Origin: Firmicutes bacterium UBA2058
GTDB lineage: Bacteria > Bacillota > Clostridia > Tissierellales > Sedimentibacteraceae
Direction of reading: 5' to 3'
Assembly: GCA_002332905.1 (NCBI GenBank)
Contig: DDAM01000012.1
Location: 1-64,000, forward strand
Length of the DNA stretch: 64,000 bases
The notes under the pieces were generated by a model. It was not told the origin of the DNA and searched no databases. It saw only the letters and a list, made by a program, of their open reading frames with translations. Position numbers and translations under genes: made by a program. Within the stretch, counting starts at the first letter, position 1, and each line of letters begins with the position of its first letter. Positions 42,874 to 51,614 of this stretch are shown one piece after another.

Positions 42874-43896
42874 TTAATCTAAATATTTTTCCTTTGCAGC
42901 AAGATGTTCATCATATGTTTTTGAAAAATAATGCGAACCATCACCTTTTGCTAAGAAATATAAATATTCAGTATTTTCTGGATTTAAGCAAGCATCTATA
43001 GATGCTTTACCCGGCGAATTAATAGGAGTTGGCGGAAGTCCAACATTAATGTATGTGTTATATGGAGAATCTATTGCAATATCTTCATTTGTCAATCTTT
43101 CTTTCCATTCCCCACGTGCATAGTTTACAGTTGCACAAGATTGTAGCATCATATCAACTTTAAGCCTATTTAAAAAAACTCCTGCGATTGTACTTCTTTC
43201 CTCTTTACGTACAGCTTCCTTCTCAACAATTGAAGCTAAAGTAATCATTTCTTTAAAGGTTAGTTCACTATTTGCCATAGCAGGAAGAATTGTTGATTCA
43301 TAATACTTTTCAAATTGAGTTAATAAAAAATCAATAACCTCTTCTTCATTTAAACCCTTGTACATATTATATGTTTCAGGCAATAAATATCCTTGTAAAT
43401 CCTCAATTTCTTTATTATCAGTTAAAAATTGATACTTATCTCTAAAATAATCAGCATTCTTCATAAGCTCAACTAATTTATTATAATCAAGCGATAGTTG
43501 ATCTGAGATAGCCTTTGCCGTATCTTCAAGAATTAATCCTTCGATTATAGTTAAATTAACAGTGTTATCAAAGCTCGCCTTATTTATAAGAGCATTTAAA
43601 ATTTCTTCTACATTCATGCTTTTACTTAGCGTAAATACACCAGCTTTTAGTTTTACATCATAGCCTTCTTTTTTAGCAAAATATTTAAAAACACTTTTAT
43701 CTTGAATTAAATTGTTACTATATAAAATTTCTGCTATAGAGTTTGTTGAGCTGCCAGAAGGTATTTCTATTTTCACTTGTGTAGTATCATTTACATCAAC
43801 TGCATTTAAAGATTTATCAATATAACCATTTACTAACATATACACGCCAAATGCAATGATTGCAACAACTACTAAAAATATTATAAACTTTTTCAT
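42874..43896 (-). CDS. mltG: Endolytic murein transglycosylase MltG
   Basis: This 340-residue protein has one N-terminal membrane anchor (residues 3-22), an N-terminal LysM-like part (IEIPSGSSTNSIAEILYSNN), and the YceG domain with LLPETYNM, the catalytic glutamate in LASIVEKEAVRKEER, and INVGLPPTPINSPGKASIDA. It cleaves nascent peptidoglycan strands at the membrane and so sets chain length. Size and order match Firmicute MltG. It heads the operon that continues with trmR, the U32 gene and udk. Confidence 0.93.
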   Translation of the reverse strand: MKKFIIFLVVVAIIAFGVYMLVNGYIDKSLNAVDVNDTTQVKIEIPSGSSTNSIAEILYSNNLIQDKSVFKYFAKKEGYDVKLKAGVFTLSKSMNVEEILNALINKASFDNTVNLTIIEGLILEDTAKAISDQLSLDYNKLVELMKNADYFRDKYQFLTDNKEIEDLQGYLLPETYNMYKGLNEEEVIDFLLTQFEKYYESTILPAMANSELTFKEMITLASIVEKEAVRKEERSTIAGVFLNRLKVDMMLQSCATVNYARGEWKERLTNEDIAIDSPYNTYINVGLPPTPINSPGKASIDACLNPENTEYLYFLAKGDGSHYFSKTYDEHLAAKEKYLD

Positions 43897-44044
43897 GTAC
43901 TCTCCTTAATTATTTAAAATTCTTCAATTATTAATTAATTGTTAAGGCTAATTAATCCATTAATATTATACAACTCAAATGCTAATTTATCAATAAAAAT
44001 AATAAATCTCTTAATATTTAACCATGTCTCAATTTTTAACTCAT

Positions 44045-44152
44045 GAAAAAAGCTGTTAACATTTGCTACAGCTCTTTATAAAAATGACTCTTTGTCTTGA
44101 TGGAGCAAGGAATTTATTAATCCTCACCCCAACAATTTATAAAGAGTCATTT
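44045..44152 (-). terminator. Double terminator after the rnj-ylbF pair
   Basis: Minus-strand readout meets AAATGACTCTTT paired with AAAGAGTCATTT (outer arms 44141-44152 and 44082-44093, with a long AT-rich loop). It then meets AGCTGT/ACAGCT followed by TTTTTT (44073-44045). The second is a standard terminator; the first is an unusually long-looped one. Confidence 0.75.
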
Positions 44153-44477
44153 ATATCTCCACAACCTCTGAAATTATTTTAGAAACATCATTCATTAGCT
44201 GTTCTAGTTTCATTTCTTTATCAAAATAATCTTTAATATTTTCATCTAATATAGCAACTTCTTGCATTTTTTGAACATTGCTAATTTGCTCATCAGATAC
44301 TTCTATTCCTTGCATTGACATCATCTGCAGCTCCATAACTTTTTCCTGTAGATTATCAAGCATTTTCTTTGAGCTAGCTATACTATATACTTTTTCTTTT
44401 GAATTTTTAAAATCAATATATTCATTGCTTTTCTTTATAGAGTCTGCAAGATTCCTTGCTGCATCATATGGATTCAT
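44151..44477 (-). CDS. YlbF/YmcA family protein
   Basis: This 108-residue all-helical protein has the YlbF/YmcA pattern: an N-terminal MNPYDAARNLADSIKKSNEY and a central LQEKVMELQMMSMQGIEVSDEQ. In Bacillus the family forms the Y-complex that helps RNase Y mature mRNA and affects sporulation. The start overlaps the RNase J stop by one base, linking two RNA-decay proteins. Which paralogue it is cannot be told. Confidence 0.82.
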   Translation of the reverse strand: MNPYDAARNLADSIKKSNEYIDFKNSKEKVYSIASSKKMLDNLQEKVMELQMMSMQGIEVSDEQISNVQKMQEVAILDENIKDYFDKEMKLEQLMNDVSKIISEVVEI

Positions 44478-46153
44478 TATTGTACGCTTACCTCCATTAT
44501 GATTGGTAAAATCATCGGACTTCTCTTTATTTTTTCATAAATGAAGTTATTTAAATCATCCTTAATCATAGTCTTTATAGAGCTCCAATCCTTAATATTA
44601 GAATCTTTACACTTGTTAAGAGCGATATTAACAATTTTTTTAGATTCATCTATTAGGTCTACATTTTCTCTAACGTATATAAATCCCCTTGATACAATAT
44701 CAGGACCAGAAATAATATCACCTGTATTTTTATCAATTGTTATAACTGCAATTATAAGACCATTTTCTGATAAATGCTTTCTGTCTCTCAATACTATATT
44801 GCCAACATCACCTACACCAAGCCCATCAACAAGTATGTTACCTGATTGTACAGAACCGTTTATCATACCGGATTTAGTATTAAATTCAATAACATCACCT
44901 GTTTCAGCTATGATAATATTTTCTTCACTAATACCAAGCTCCACTGCTAATTTTGCGTGATGTTTTAAATGTCTAAACTCTCCATGCACTGGCATAAAGA
45001 ACTTAGGCTTTAATAGAGTAAGCATAAGCTTTAATTCCTCTTGTCTAGCATGACCTGAAACGTGAATTTCTTCTAATGCATCATATAAAACATCTGCACC
45101 TTTTTGATACAACATATTTATTACTCTTGCAACAGTTTTTTCATTTCCAGGTATAGGATTTGCAGAAATTATAACCATATCACCAGCCTTAATATCTAGT
45201 TTTTTATGATCACTGTTTGCCATTCTAGTTAAGGCAGACATAGGTTCTCCCTGACTACCTGTTGTTATAAGTGCAATTTCTTCATCCTTATATTTTCTTA
45301 AATCATTAACATTTACAAATGTCCCATCAGGAACTTCTAAATATCCAAGCTCCTGTGCTACTTTGATAACATTTACCATGCTTCTTCCTGAAACAGCAAC
45401 TTTACGATTATATGCTACAGCTGCATTAACTATTTGTTGAACTCTGTGAATATTGGAAGCAAATGTAGCAACAATTATTCTTTGCTTAGAGTTTTTAAAT
45501 ACATCCATAAATTTATTGCCAACTGTACGCTCTGACTGTGTATATCCTGGTCTTTCTACGTTTGTACTATCAGACATAGCTACTAGTACACCTTTTCTTC
45601 CATACTCTGCAAAGGTATTTAAATCTATTACATCTCCATTTATTGGTGTATAATCTATTTTAAAGTCCCCTGTATGAACAACTGTACCCATTGGTGTTTC
45701 TATTGCAAATCCAACAGAATCTGGTATACTATGGTTAGTTCCAATAAAATTAACTTTAAAGCAGCCTACCTTTACATTTTCTCCAGGATTTACTACATTT
45801 AGGCTTACATCTTCAAGCTTATGCTCTAATAACTTATTTCCTATTAATCCAATAGTCAATCTTGTTCCATAAACAGGAATATTTATTTTCTTAAGTACAT
45901 ATGGAATTGCACCAATATGATCTTCATGCCCGTGAGTTAAAAACAATCCTTTTACTTTGTCTTTATTTTTTATTAAGTAAGTAACATCTGGTATTACTAT
46001 ATCTATTCCCAGCATTTCATCTTCTGGAAATGCCATTCCGCAATCTATAACAATTATATCTTTATTATATTCTATAACTGTAATATTTTTCCCAATTTCG
46101 CCTAAGCCTCCAAGTGGGATAATTTTCAATTTATTTTTTTTGGTTTGTGCCAA
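44477..46153 (-). CDS. rnj: Ribonuclease J
   Basis: This 558-residue enzyme is a metallo-beta-lactamase/beta-CASP nuclease with endonuclease and 5'-to-3' exonuclease activity on RNA. The zinc site is GLFLTHGHEDHIGAIPYVL, GTNHSIPDS and HTGDFKIDYTP. The beta-CASP motifs are MSDSTNVERPGYTQSER, HVSGHARQEELKLML and PVHGEFRHL. A C-terminal domain follows. Size is typical. It shares the operon with the DUF1292 and YlbF-family genes. Confidence 0.95.
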   Translation of the reverse strand: MAQTKKNKLKIIPLGGLGEIGKNITVIEYNKDIIVIDCGMAFPEDEMLGIDIVIPDVTYLIKNKDKVKGLFLTHGHEDHIGAIPYVLKKINIPVYGTRLTIGLIGNKLLEHKLEDVSLNVVNPGENVKVGCFKVNFIGTNHSIPDSVGFAIETPMGTVVHTGDFKIDYTPINGDVIDLNTFAEYGRKGVLVAMSDSTNVERPGYTQSERTVGNKFMDVFKNSKQRIIVATFASNIHRVQQIVNAAVAYNRKVAVSGRSMVNVIKVAQELGYLEVPDGTFVNVNDLRKYKDEEIALITTGSQGEPMSALTRMANSDHKKLDIKAGDMVIISANPIPGNEKTVARVINMLYQKGADVLYDALEEIHVSGHARQEELKLMLTLLKPKFFMPVHGEFRHLKHHAKLAVELGISEENIIIAETGDVIEFNTKSGMINGSVQSGNILVDGLGVGDVGNIVLRDRKHLSENGLIIAVITIDKNTGDIISGPDIVSRGFIYVRENVDLIDESKKIVNIALNKCKDSNIKDWSSIKTMIKDDLNNFIYEKIKRSPMILPIIMEVSVQ

Positions 46154-46198
46154 GTTTTCATCTCCTTATTTTACATTCGTTATATACAAATAAATAAG

Positions 46199-46543
46199 CT
46201 ATATTAAATCATCTGCCATAGCTTCATAAATCTCTATTACTTCTTTTAGCTCTTCTTCATCTTCAATGATATTAAACATCATTTCTCCATTTTCCATTTC
46301 GTCAACGCTGTAGATCATACCTTCATCAGAGTTCTCTTCTCTTAATACAGCGTATTGAACATCATCCAAATGAAAAGTTGCTTCAATTACAAGTCTTTCA
46401 ACTTTACCATCATCATTAATTAATTCAACTATTTGTTCTTCGTATTCTTCTTCATCAATAAAATCTAAATCTTCATCGTCTAATTCATTAACATCTAAAG
46501 CATCATTATCTTTATTATTTTCCTTATTTCCCTTATTATTCAT
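46199..46543 (-). CDS. DUF1292 protein (YrzB-like)
   Basis: This 114-residue acidic protein has an N-terminal disordered run rich in Asn/Asp/Glu, then ELINDDGKVERLVIEATFHLDD and YAVLREENSDEGMIYSV, typical of DUF1292. Bacillus yrzB has the same place next to yrrK (ruvX) and yrzL (ireB). Function unknown. Its leader (46544-46590) shares the GCATGGATATA hairpin with the ruvX and ireB leaders. Confidence 0.85.
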   Translation of the reverse strand: MNNKGNKENNKDNDALDVNELDDEDLDFIDEEEYEEQIVELINDDGKVERLVIEATFHLDDVQYAVLREENSDEGMIYSVDEMENGEMMFNIIEDEEELKEVIEIYEAMADDLI

Positions 46544-46569
46544 AAATCCTCCTATCTTTTATTGAAATA

Positions 46570-46595
46570 TATCCATGCTGCTTAATGCACATGGG
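46570..46595 (-). repeat. Family C hairpin upstream of the DUF1292 gene
   Basis: ACCCATGTGC and GCATGGAT flank a short loop on the minus strand, giving CCATG/CATGG pairing. The GCATGGATATA end recurs before ruvX and ireB. Confidence 0.5.
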
Positions 46596-46646
46596 TTTGT
46601 GGGATATTTATATTGTTATTAAAATAATATTTTCACTTTAAGAATA

Positions 46647-47072
46647 TCATAATACGGATCTTTTCATTCTTTCCATATAAGTAGTTAGAATTTGAACAGC
46701 TGCAAGCTTATCAATAACTTCTTTTCTTTTATTTCTCTTTACATCAGCACTTATTAATATCTTTTCAGATAATGCAGTAGTAAGGCGTTCATCTTGATAA
46801 TTAACTGGTAAATCTATTTTAGCTTTCATTTTTTCTGTAAATTCAATAACTTTTTCACCTTGAATTCCAATTGTGCCATCCATCATTTTTGGCATTCCTA
46901 CTATAATTTTAGTTACATTATGTTCATCAATGATTTTTTTTAATTCTTGTATATCTGCTTTTAAATTTGTTCTTTTTATAGTAGTAACTCCCTGTGCTGT
47001 TATCATAAGTAAATCGCTTACTGCTACTCCTATTGTTCTATCTCCTACATCTAACCCTATTAGTCTATCCAT
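46647..47072 (-). CDS. ruvX: Putative pre-16S rRNA nuclease YqgF/RuvX
   Basis: This 141-residue RNase H-fold protein has IGLDVGDRTIGVAVSD (first catalytic Asp), IIVGMPKMMDG, and YQDERLTTALSEKIL. It matures the 5' end of 16S rRNA and is essential in many bacteria. I chose ATG 47072; nine residues upstream (47099) would come from a TTG-type start inside the repeat hairpin. A MDIIM pre-sequence encoded by the repeat is shared with the ireB leader. Confidence 0.9.
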   Translation of the reverse strand: MDRLIGLDVGDRTIGVAVSDLLMITAQGVTTIKRTNLKADIQELKKIIDEHNVTKIIVGMPKMMDGTIGIQGEKVIEFTEKMKAKIDLPVNYQDERLTTALSEKILISADVKRNKRKEVIDKLAAVQILTTYMERMKRSVL

Positions 47073-47207
47073 TATTATATCCATGCACCTATTGCACAAA
47101 AGAACCAGTCTTTCTTTTTAAGAAAGACTAAAGATTTATGCATGGATTCGGTGCCTACTTTCTTATTGACTTTTTTTAAAAAGTTTTTTTTCATTTCTTT
47201 CAACCTT
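47073..47207 (-). repeat. Family B/C leader repeat before ruvX
   Basis: On the minus strand the order is AGGTTGAAAGAAAT, then AGTAGGCACCGAATCCATGC, a strong hairpin (AGTCTTTCTT/AAGAAAGACT), then TGCATGGATATAATA and ATG. ATCCATGC and GCATGGAT form an outer stem enclosing the inner hairpin. The same blocks recur before ireB. Confidence 0.65.
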
Positions 47208-47212
47208 ATTCC

Positions 47213-48160
47213 TCACACTATTTTTATACAAAAGCTATCACATTCGCTAGCGCAATAGCTACATAAAACACATTTCTCCATATTAACACAGCACTTACCA
47301 TCAATTAGACTAAGTGCTTGTTGTTTACATTTTTCTACGCATTTTCCACAACCGATACACCAGTAAGCTATGTTAAGCTTACGATTTATATTTTTTACTT
47401 GAGATTTAATATCATTTGATACCTCTTTATTCTCAAGATAACATATATTTGTATCAATTTCAGCTTTACTTTTCATCCCTATAGCTATAGTATCTACCGC
47501 TTCTATCTTATTAACAAAATTAAATGCTATTTTTGTATCTGACAATAAATGCCCACCACCATAGGGTTTCATTGCCATAATAAATTTACCATTTGATTTT
47601 GCTTTTTCAACAGCCTCAATCATCTGTAAATTTGTGCCGTCATTTATGCCAATTCCCGTGCTGTTTACAATTGTAAATACAACATCTATTTCATTAAATT
47701 TTATGCTATCTGTAACAGCCTGAATTGTATGGGTAGATATACCAAATTTTTTTATTATTCCCTTTTCTTTATATTTCATAAACTCTTCTACAGCTTCATA
47801 ATGTCCTAAGAAGTTGTTTCCATTATCCTGTTCATGTAACATAAAAATATCTATATAGTCAGTATTTAACTCATTTAGAGCCTTTTCTATACTGTATTTA
47901 GCAGTTTCTTTATTATATGCATAACTCTTTGTTGCTATGTATAAGCTGTCTCTTTTTTTATTTTTCAAAAAACTTCCAATAATATCATAATTATCATATA
48001 GTTCAGCAGTATCATAAAAATTAATTCCGTTTTCATAAGCATAGTTTAATACATTAACCTTATTTACAAAATCTTCGTTATTTTGCAAGTTACTAAGAGC
48101 TAATGTACCAAAGCATATTTTAGAAATTTTTTTTAAATCTTTATAATCAATATATTTCAT
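47213..48160 (-). CDS. Aldo/keto reductase with two 4Fe-4S ferredoxin motifs
   Basis: This 315-residue protein has an aldo/keto reductase barrel (KICFGTLALSNLQ, FYDTAELYDNYDIIG, YIDIFMLHEQD, KKFGISTHTIQAV). The C-terminal end carries two ferredoxin clusters: CIGCGKCVEKCKQQA and CVLCSYCASECDSFC. Clostridia have many such reductases that accept electrons through iron-sulphur clusters. The substrate is not known. It starts with a family A hairpin leader. Confidence 0.88.
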   Translation of the reverse strand: MKYIDYKDLKKISKICFGTLALSNLQNNEDFVNKVNVLNYAYENGINFYDTAELYDNYDIIGSFLKNKKRDSLYIATKSYAYNKETAKYSIEKALNELNTDYIDIFMLHEQDNGNNFLGHYEAVEEFMKYKEKGIIKKFGISTHTIQAVTDSIKFNEIDVVFTIVNSTGIGINDGTNLQMIEAVEKAKSNGKFIMAMKPYGGGHLLSDTKIAFNFVNKIEAVDTIAIGMKSKAEIDTNICYLENKEVSNDIKSQVKNINRKLNIAYWCIGCGKCVEKCKQQALSLIDGKCCVNMEKCVLCSYCASECDSFCIKIV

Positions 48161-48290
48161 TTTATCCTTCCATCATGCCACAAGGTGGCATCACAAATAG
48201 AAATGAAAAATCGTTTTTTGATTTTTCTAATCGTGAAATAAGTTTCACGTTGTAAAGTGTCTTTTTTCACACTATTAATCCCAGTTCGTA
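48161..48290 (-). repeat. Family A leader repeat before the aldo/keto reductase
   Basis: On the minus strand CGTGAAACTTATTTCACG and AAAAATCAAAAAACGATTTTT hairpins are followed by GATGCCACCTTGTGGCATGATGGAAGG, whose stem is GATGCCAC/GTGGCAT. The last part resembles the element at 191-213 and those before alaS and the endonuclease gene. The rest of the 220-bp gap shows no gene. Confidence 0.65.
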
Positions 48291-48383
48291 TTTTCGAACA
48301 AAAAAATTGCGATTGACTTACCATTATTTCTCTACATGAAATTTAGTTAGGGCATAAAAAACAAAGCGGTATAAATTATACCG

Positions 48384-48656
48384 CTATAACTTCAAAATAT
48401 CTAAATAAACATTTAGTATTTCTTCTAAAAGTTCATCTCTTTCTATCTTTCTTATAAGACTTCTAGCGTTATTATAGTTTGTAATATACGTAGGGTCACC
48501 TGAAAGTAAATAGCCTATTAATTGAGTATTAGGATTATATCCTTTCTCTTGTAAAGATTGATATACTTGAGATAGTATTTCCCTCGCCTTATTCATAGAT
48601 TCGGTATTATATTCAAATTTTGCTGTATTACTATTATAATTCGTATCATTTGCCAT
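48384..48656 (-). CDS. ireB: IreB family regulatory phosphoprotein
   Basis: This 90-residue protein (UPF0297) has ESMNKAREILSQVYQSLQEKGY, NPNTQLIGYLLSGDPTYITNYN and ARSLIRKIERDELLEEIL. In Enterococcus it is phosphorylated by the IreK kinase and modulates cephalosporin resistance. It is next to alaS and ruvX as in most Firmicutes. ATG 48656 is chosen by family length; GGAGG lies 13 nt upstream. An ATG 12 nt earlier belongs to the repeat (MDIIM). Confidence 0.92.
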   Translation of the reverse strand: MANDTNYNSNTAKFEYNTESMNKAREILSQVYQSLQEKGYNPNTQLIGYLLSGDPTYITNYNNARSLIRKIERDELLEEILNVYLDILKL

Positions 48657-48755
48657 AATTATATCCATGCCTCCAATACACATATTGCCATGATAGACTA
48701 AGGCATGGATTAGGTATTTGAATTTCCTTCGCATGATTTCTTTCAACCTTAGCGT
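48657..48755 (-). repeat. Family B/C leader repeat before ireB
   Basis: AGGTTGAAAGAAAT is followed by AATCCATGCCTTAGTCTATC, ATGGCAATATGTGTATTGGAGG and GCATGGATATAATT on the minus strand. ATCCATGC/GCATGGAT can form an outer stem. The same ends are seen before ruvX. Confidence 0.65.
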
Positions 48756-48816
48756 CTCATTATATATATTATACTATATAACTAAATTAAAATCAAACAA
48801 TTAGTTTGTACCTTTA

Positions 48817-51447
48817 TTAAAGTTGCTTTGATAAACCTTCCTTTGCGGCATTTAAAGCCTCATCAATCTTTGTTACATCTTTTCCACCAGCTTGAGCAAA
48901 GTCAGGCCTTCCGCCTCCGCCTCCACCAGCAATCATTGCTGCTTGTTTTACTATGTTTCCAGCTTGAATACCTTTTTGGTTTAAATCCTTTGTAACAGAA
49001 GCTACAAATAAAACTTTCCCATCGTACTCAGAAGCTAAAATAATAACACAGCTTGGATTTTTATCCTTAATTTTATCTGCAATATCTCTAAGAGCATTCG
49101 CATCAGTATCCTTTAACTTAATTATGAAAACTTTAACGCCATTTATTTCTTCATGATTACTTAACATATCATCCATATTTGACTTTAATATTTCATTGTT
49201 AAGCTTAGCTATTTCTTTATCTTTATCTTTAATATCCTTTTTAAGTCCAGAAACCTTACCTATAAGCTCTTCCTTAGTAGATTTCATTGATTGCATAAGT
49301 TCATTAACAATAGAATCTATATTGTTGAGATAATCAATTGCAGCTTTTCCAGTTACTGCTTCAATCCTTCTAACTCCAGATGCTATTCCACCCTCTGAAA
49401 TTATCTTAAACATACCTATTTTAGCAGTTTCATCAATGTGAGTACCACCACAAAGCTCCTTACTAAAATCACCAACTTTAACAAGTCTTACTACATTACC
49501 GTATTTTTCATCAAATAATGCCATAGCACCTTGCTCTCTTGCTACATCTATGGTAACATTATCAGTTTTCACAATGTAATCTGCTAAAATAGCTTTATTA
49601 ACCCTTTTTTCAATTTCTCTTAGTGTATTTTCATCAACTAGTTCAAAATGAGTATAGTCAAATCTCAATCTATCTTCAGTTACTAAAGATCCTGCTTGGT
49701 TAACATGATCTCCTAAAACTTCCTTTAAAACTTTATGAAGAAGATGAGTTGCTGTATGATTTTTAGCTGTATTTTTTCTCTTATCCATGTCAATAACTGC
49801 TGATACCTCTTCATCAACACAAACAGTACCATCATTAACAATTACTTCATGAATTATAACGTTGTTTAGCTTTTTAGTATTTATTACTGTAGCATCAAAA
49901 TTATCATTTGTTAACTTTCCACTATCTCCACTTTGTCCGCCACCTTCAGCATAAAATGGAGTTTTATCAAGAACAATTATACCTTTCTCGTCTGCTGATA
50001 TTCTATTTTTCTCAAAATCATCAACAAAAATCTTTAAAATCCTTGATTCATATGAATTTTCAGTATATCCAACAAATTCAGTCTCTATACCTTCTACATT
50101 AATAGAACTGTCTTTCCAGCCAGAGCTACCTGTTTTTTCTCTTGCTTCTCTAGCTTTAATTCTGTTTTCTTCCATTATATCTAAAAACTCTTGTTTGTTA
50201 AATTTAAAGTTATTTTCAATTAATATTTCTTCAGTTAACTCAATTGGGAAACCAAAAGTATCGTAAAGTCTAAATAATATATGACCATCTAACATATTCT
50301 TGCCAGATTCCATAACATTAGATATTTCCTTATGAAGAATCTCTAATCCTTGGTCAATAGTATTTCTAAACTTCTCTTCCTCTATTTTCACAACCTTCAA
50401 TATATAGCTTTCCTTTTCACCTAGCTCAGGATATGCTTGCTTCCAATTATCTATAACTACTTGAACAGTTTCTGTCAAGAAATCTCTATCTATACCTAAT
50501 AATTTACCTTGTCTTAATGCTCTTCTTATAAGTCTTCTTAAAACATATCCTCTTCCTTCATTTGATGGTATTACACCATCTGAAATCATAAATGTAACAG
50601 CTCTTGAATGGTCACAAATTATTCTCATAGAAGTGTCAGTTTTTAGACTTGATTTATATTTAACACCGCTTATTTCTTCAGCTTTTTTTACTATACTATA
50701 AAGAGGTTCAACATCAAATACAGTTTCTTTACCTTGCAATGTCATCGCTACTCTTTCTAGTCCCATACCAGTATCAATATTAGGATGTGATAATGGATGA
50801 TATACACCTTTTTCATCCTTATCATATTGAGTGAATACTAAATTCCAAATTTCTGTGTATCTGTCACATTCACAACCTGGCTTACAATCAGGATTGTCGC
50901 AACCAAACTCAGGTCCCTTATCATAATAAATTTCTGAACAAGGACCACTTGGACCAACTTCTAACTCCCAAAAATTATCTTTTTTGCCAAGCTTAACAAT
51001 TCTTTCTCTTGGCATTCCAGTAAATTTTGTCCAAAGTTCAATGGCTTCATCGTCATCTACATATACAGTAGCCCAAAGCTTTTCAGCTGGTATATGCAAT
51101 CTATCAGTTAAAAGCTCCCAAGCCCACATAATTGCTTCTTTTTTGAAATAATCACCAAATGAAAAATTTCCAAGCATCTCAAAAAAAGTTAGATGACGTG
51201 CAGTTATTCCTACATTTTCTATGTCATTAGTTCTAACACACTTCTGGCATGATGCCATTCTTTTGCTTGGAGGAGTTTCTGCACCTGTAAAATATTTTTT
51301 TAGTGGTGCCATACCTGCTGCTATCAATAATAAACTCTTGTCATTTTTAGGTATAAGTGAAGCACTTTGTCTAACTAAATGTTGTTTTGACTCATAAAAG
51401 TCTAAATATTGTTTTCTTATATTATTTATCGAATAATTATTATCCAT
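48817..51447 (-). CDS. alaS: Alanyl-tRNA synthetase
   Basis: This 876-residue enzyme charges tRNA-Ala. It has the class II catalytic core (LLIAAGMAPLKKYFTG, RHLTFFEMLGNFSFGDYFK), the editing domain with HTATHLLHKVL and CGGTHIDETA, and the C-terminal DHHA1 domain (AGGGGGGRPDFAQAGG). ATG 51447 follows GGAGGAGG; five extra residues are possible. There is no T-box in the leader; instead it carries a family A hairpin element. Length is typical. Confidence 0.97.
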   Translation of the reverse strand: MDNNYSINNIRKQYLDFYESKQHLVRQSASLIPKNDKSLLLIAAGMAPLKKYFTGAETPPSKRMASCQKCVRTNDIENVGITARHLTFFEMLGNFSFGDYFKKEAIMWAWELLTDRLHIPAEKLWATVYVDDDEAIELWTKFTGMPRERIVKLGKKDNFWELEVGPSGPCSEIYYDKGPEFGCDNPDCKPGCECDRYTEIWNLVFTQYDKDEKGVYHPLSHPNIDTGMGLERVAMTLQGKETVFDVEPLYSIVKKAEEISGVKYKSSLKTDTSMRIICDHSRAVTFMISDGVIPSNEGRGYVLRRLIRRALRQGKLLGIDRDFLTETVQVVIDNWKQAYPELGEKESYILKVVKIEEEKFRNTIDQGLEILHKEISNVMESGKNMLDGHILFRLYDTFGFPIELTEEILIENNFKFNKQEFLDIMEENRIKAREAREKTGSSGWKDSSINVEGIETEFVGYTENSYESRILKIFVDDFEKNRISADEKGIIVLDKTPFYAEGGGQSGDSGKLTNDNFDATVINTKKLNNVIIHEVIVNDGTVCVDEEVSAVIDMDKRKNTAKNHTATHLLHKVLKEVLGDHVNQAGSLVTEDRLRFDYTHFELVDENTLREIEKRVNKAILADYIVKTDNVTIDVAREQGAMALFDEKYGNVVRLVKVGDFSKELCGGTHIDETAKIGMFKIISEGGIASGVRRIEAVTGKAAIDYLNNIDSIVNELMQSMKSTKEELIGKVSGLKKDIKDKDKEIAKLNNEILKSNMDDMLSNHEEINGVKVFIIKLKDTDANALRDIADKIKDKNPSCVIILASEYDGKVLFVASVTKDLNQKGIQAGNIVKQAAMIAGGGGGGRPDFAQAGGKDVTKIDEALNAAKEGLSKQL

Positions 51448-51560
51448 AATTTCCTCCTCCATTATGCCGCTTTACAGCATCACAAAATATAGTGTAAAAT
51501 GTTATTCTCAATGTGAAAATATTTCACACTGGTTAAGAGTGTTTTTTCTTCACTCTTTAC
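51448..51560 (-). repeat. Family A leader repeat before alaS
   Basis: On the minus strand hairpins AAGAGTGAAGAAAAAACACTCTT-type, then GTGTGAAATATTTTCACA, precede GATGCTGTAAAGCGGCATAATGGAGG, whose CGGCAT/ATGCTG arms pair. The last 26 bases match the copies before 219, 48160 and 63722. Confidence 0.65.
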
Positions 51561-51584
51561 TCCAAAATCGCTACGTATCAATTG

Positions 51585-51614
51585 ATTATAGCGTAAATAA
51601 CCAACATATGTCAA
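51585..51614 (-). promoter_or_regulatory. alaS promoter
   Basis: On the minus strand TTGACA (51614-51609) and TATAAT (51590-51585) are separated by 18 bp, a near-consensus sigma-A promoter. It lies directly after the mnmA stop and gives a leader of about 130 nt. Confidence 0.8.

Noticed and set aside
51448..51584. T-box riboswitch before alaS
   Set aside because: The leader is too short and lacks the T-box sequence and terminator; it carries the repeated hairpin element instead.
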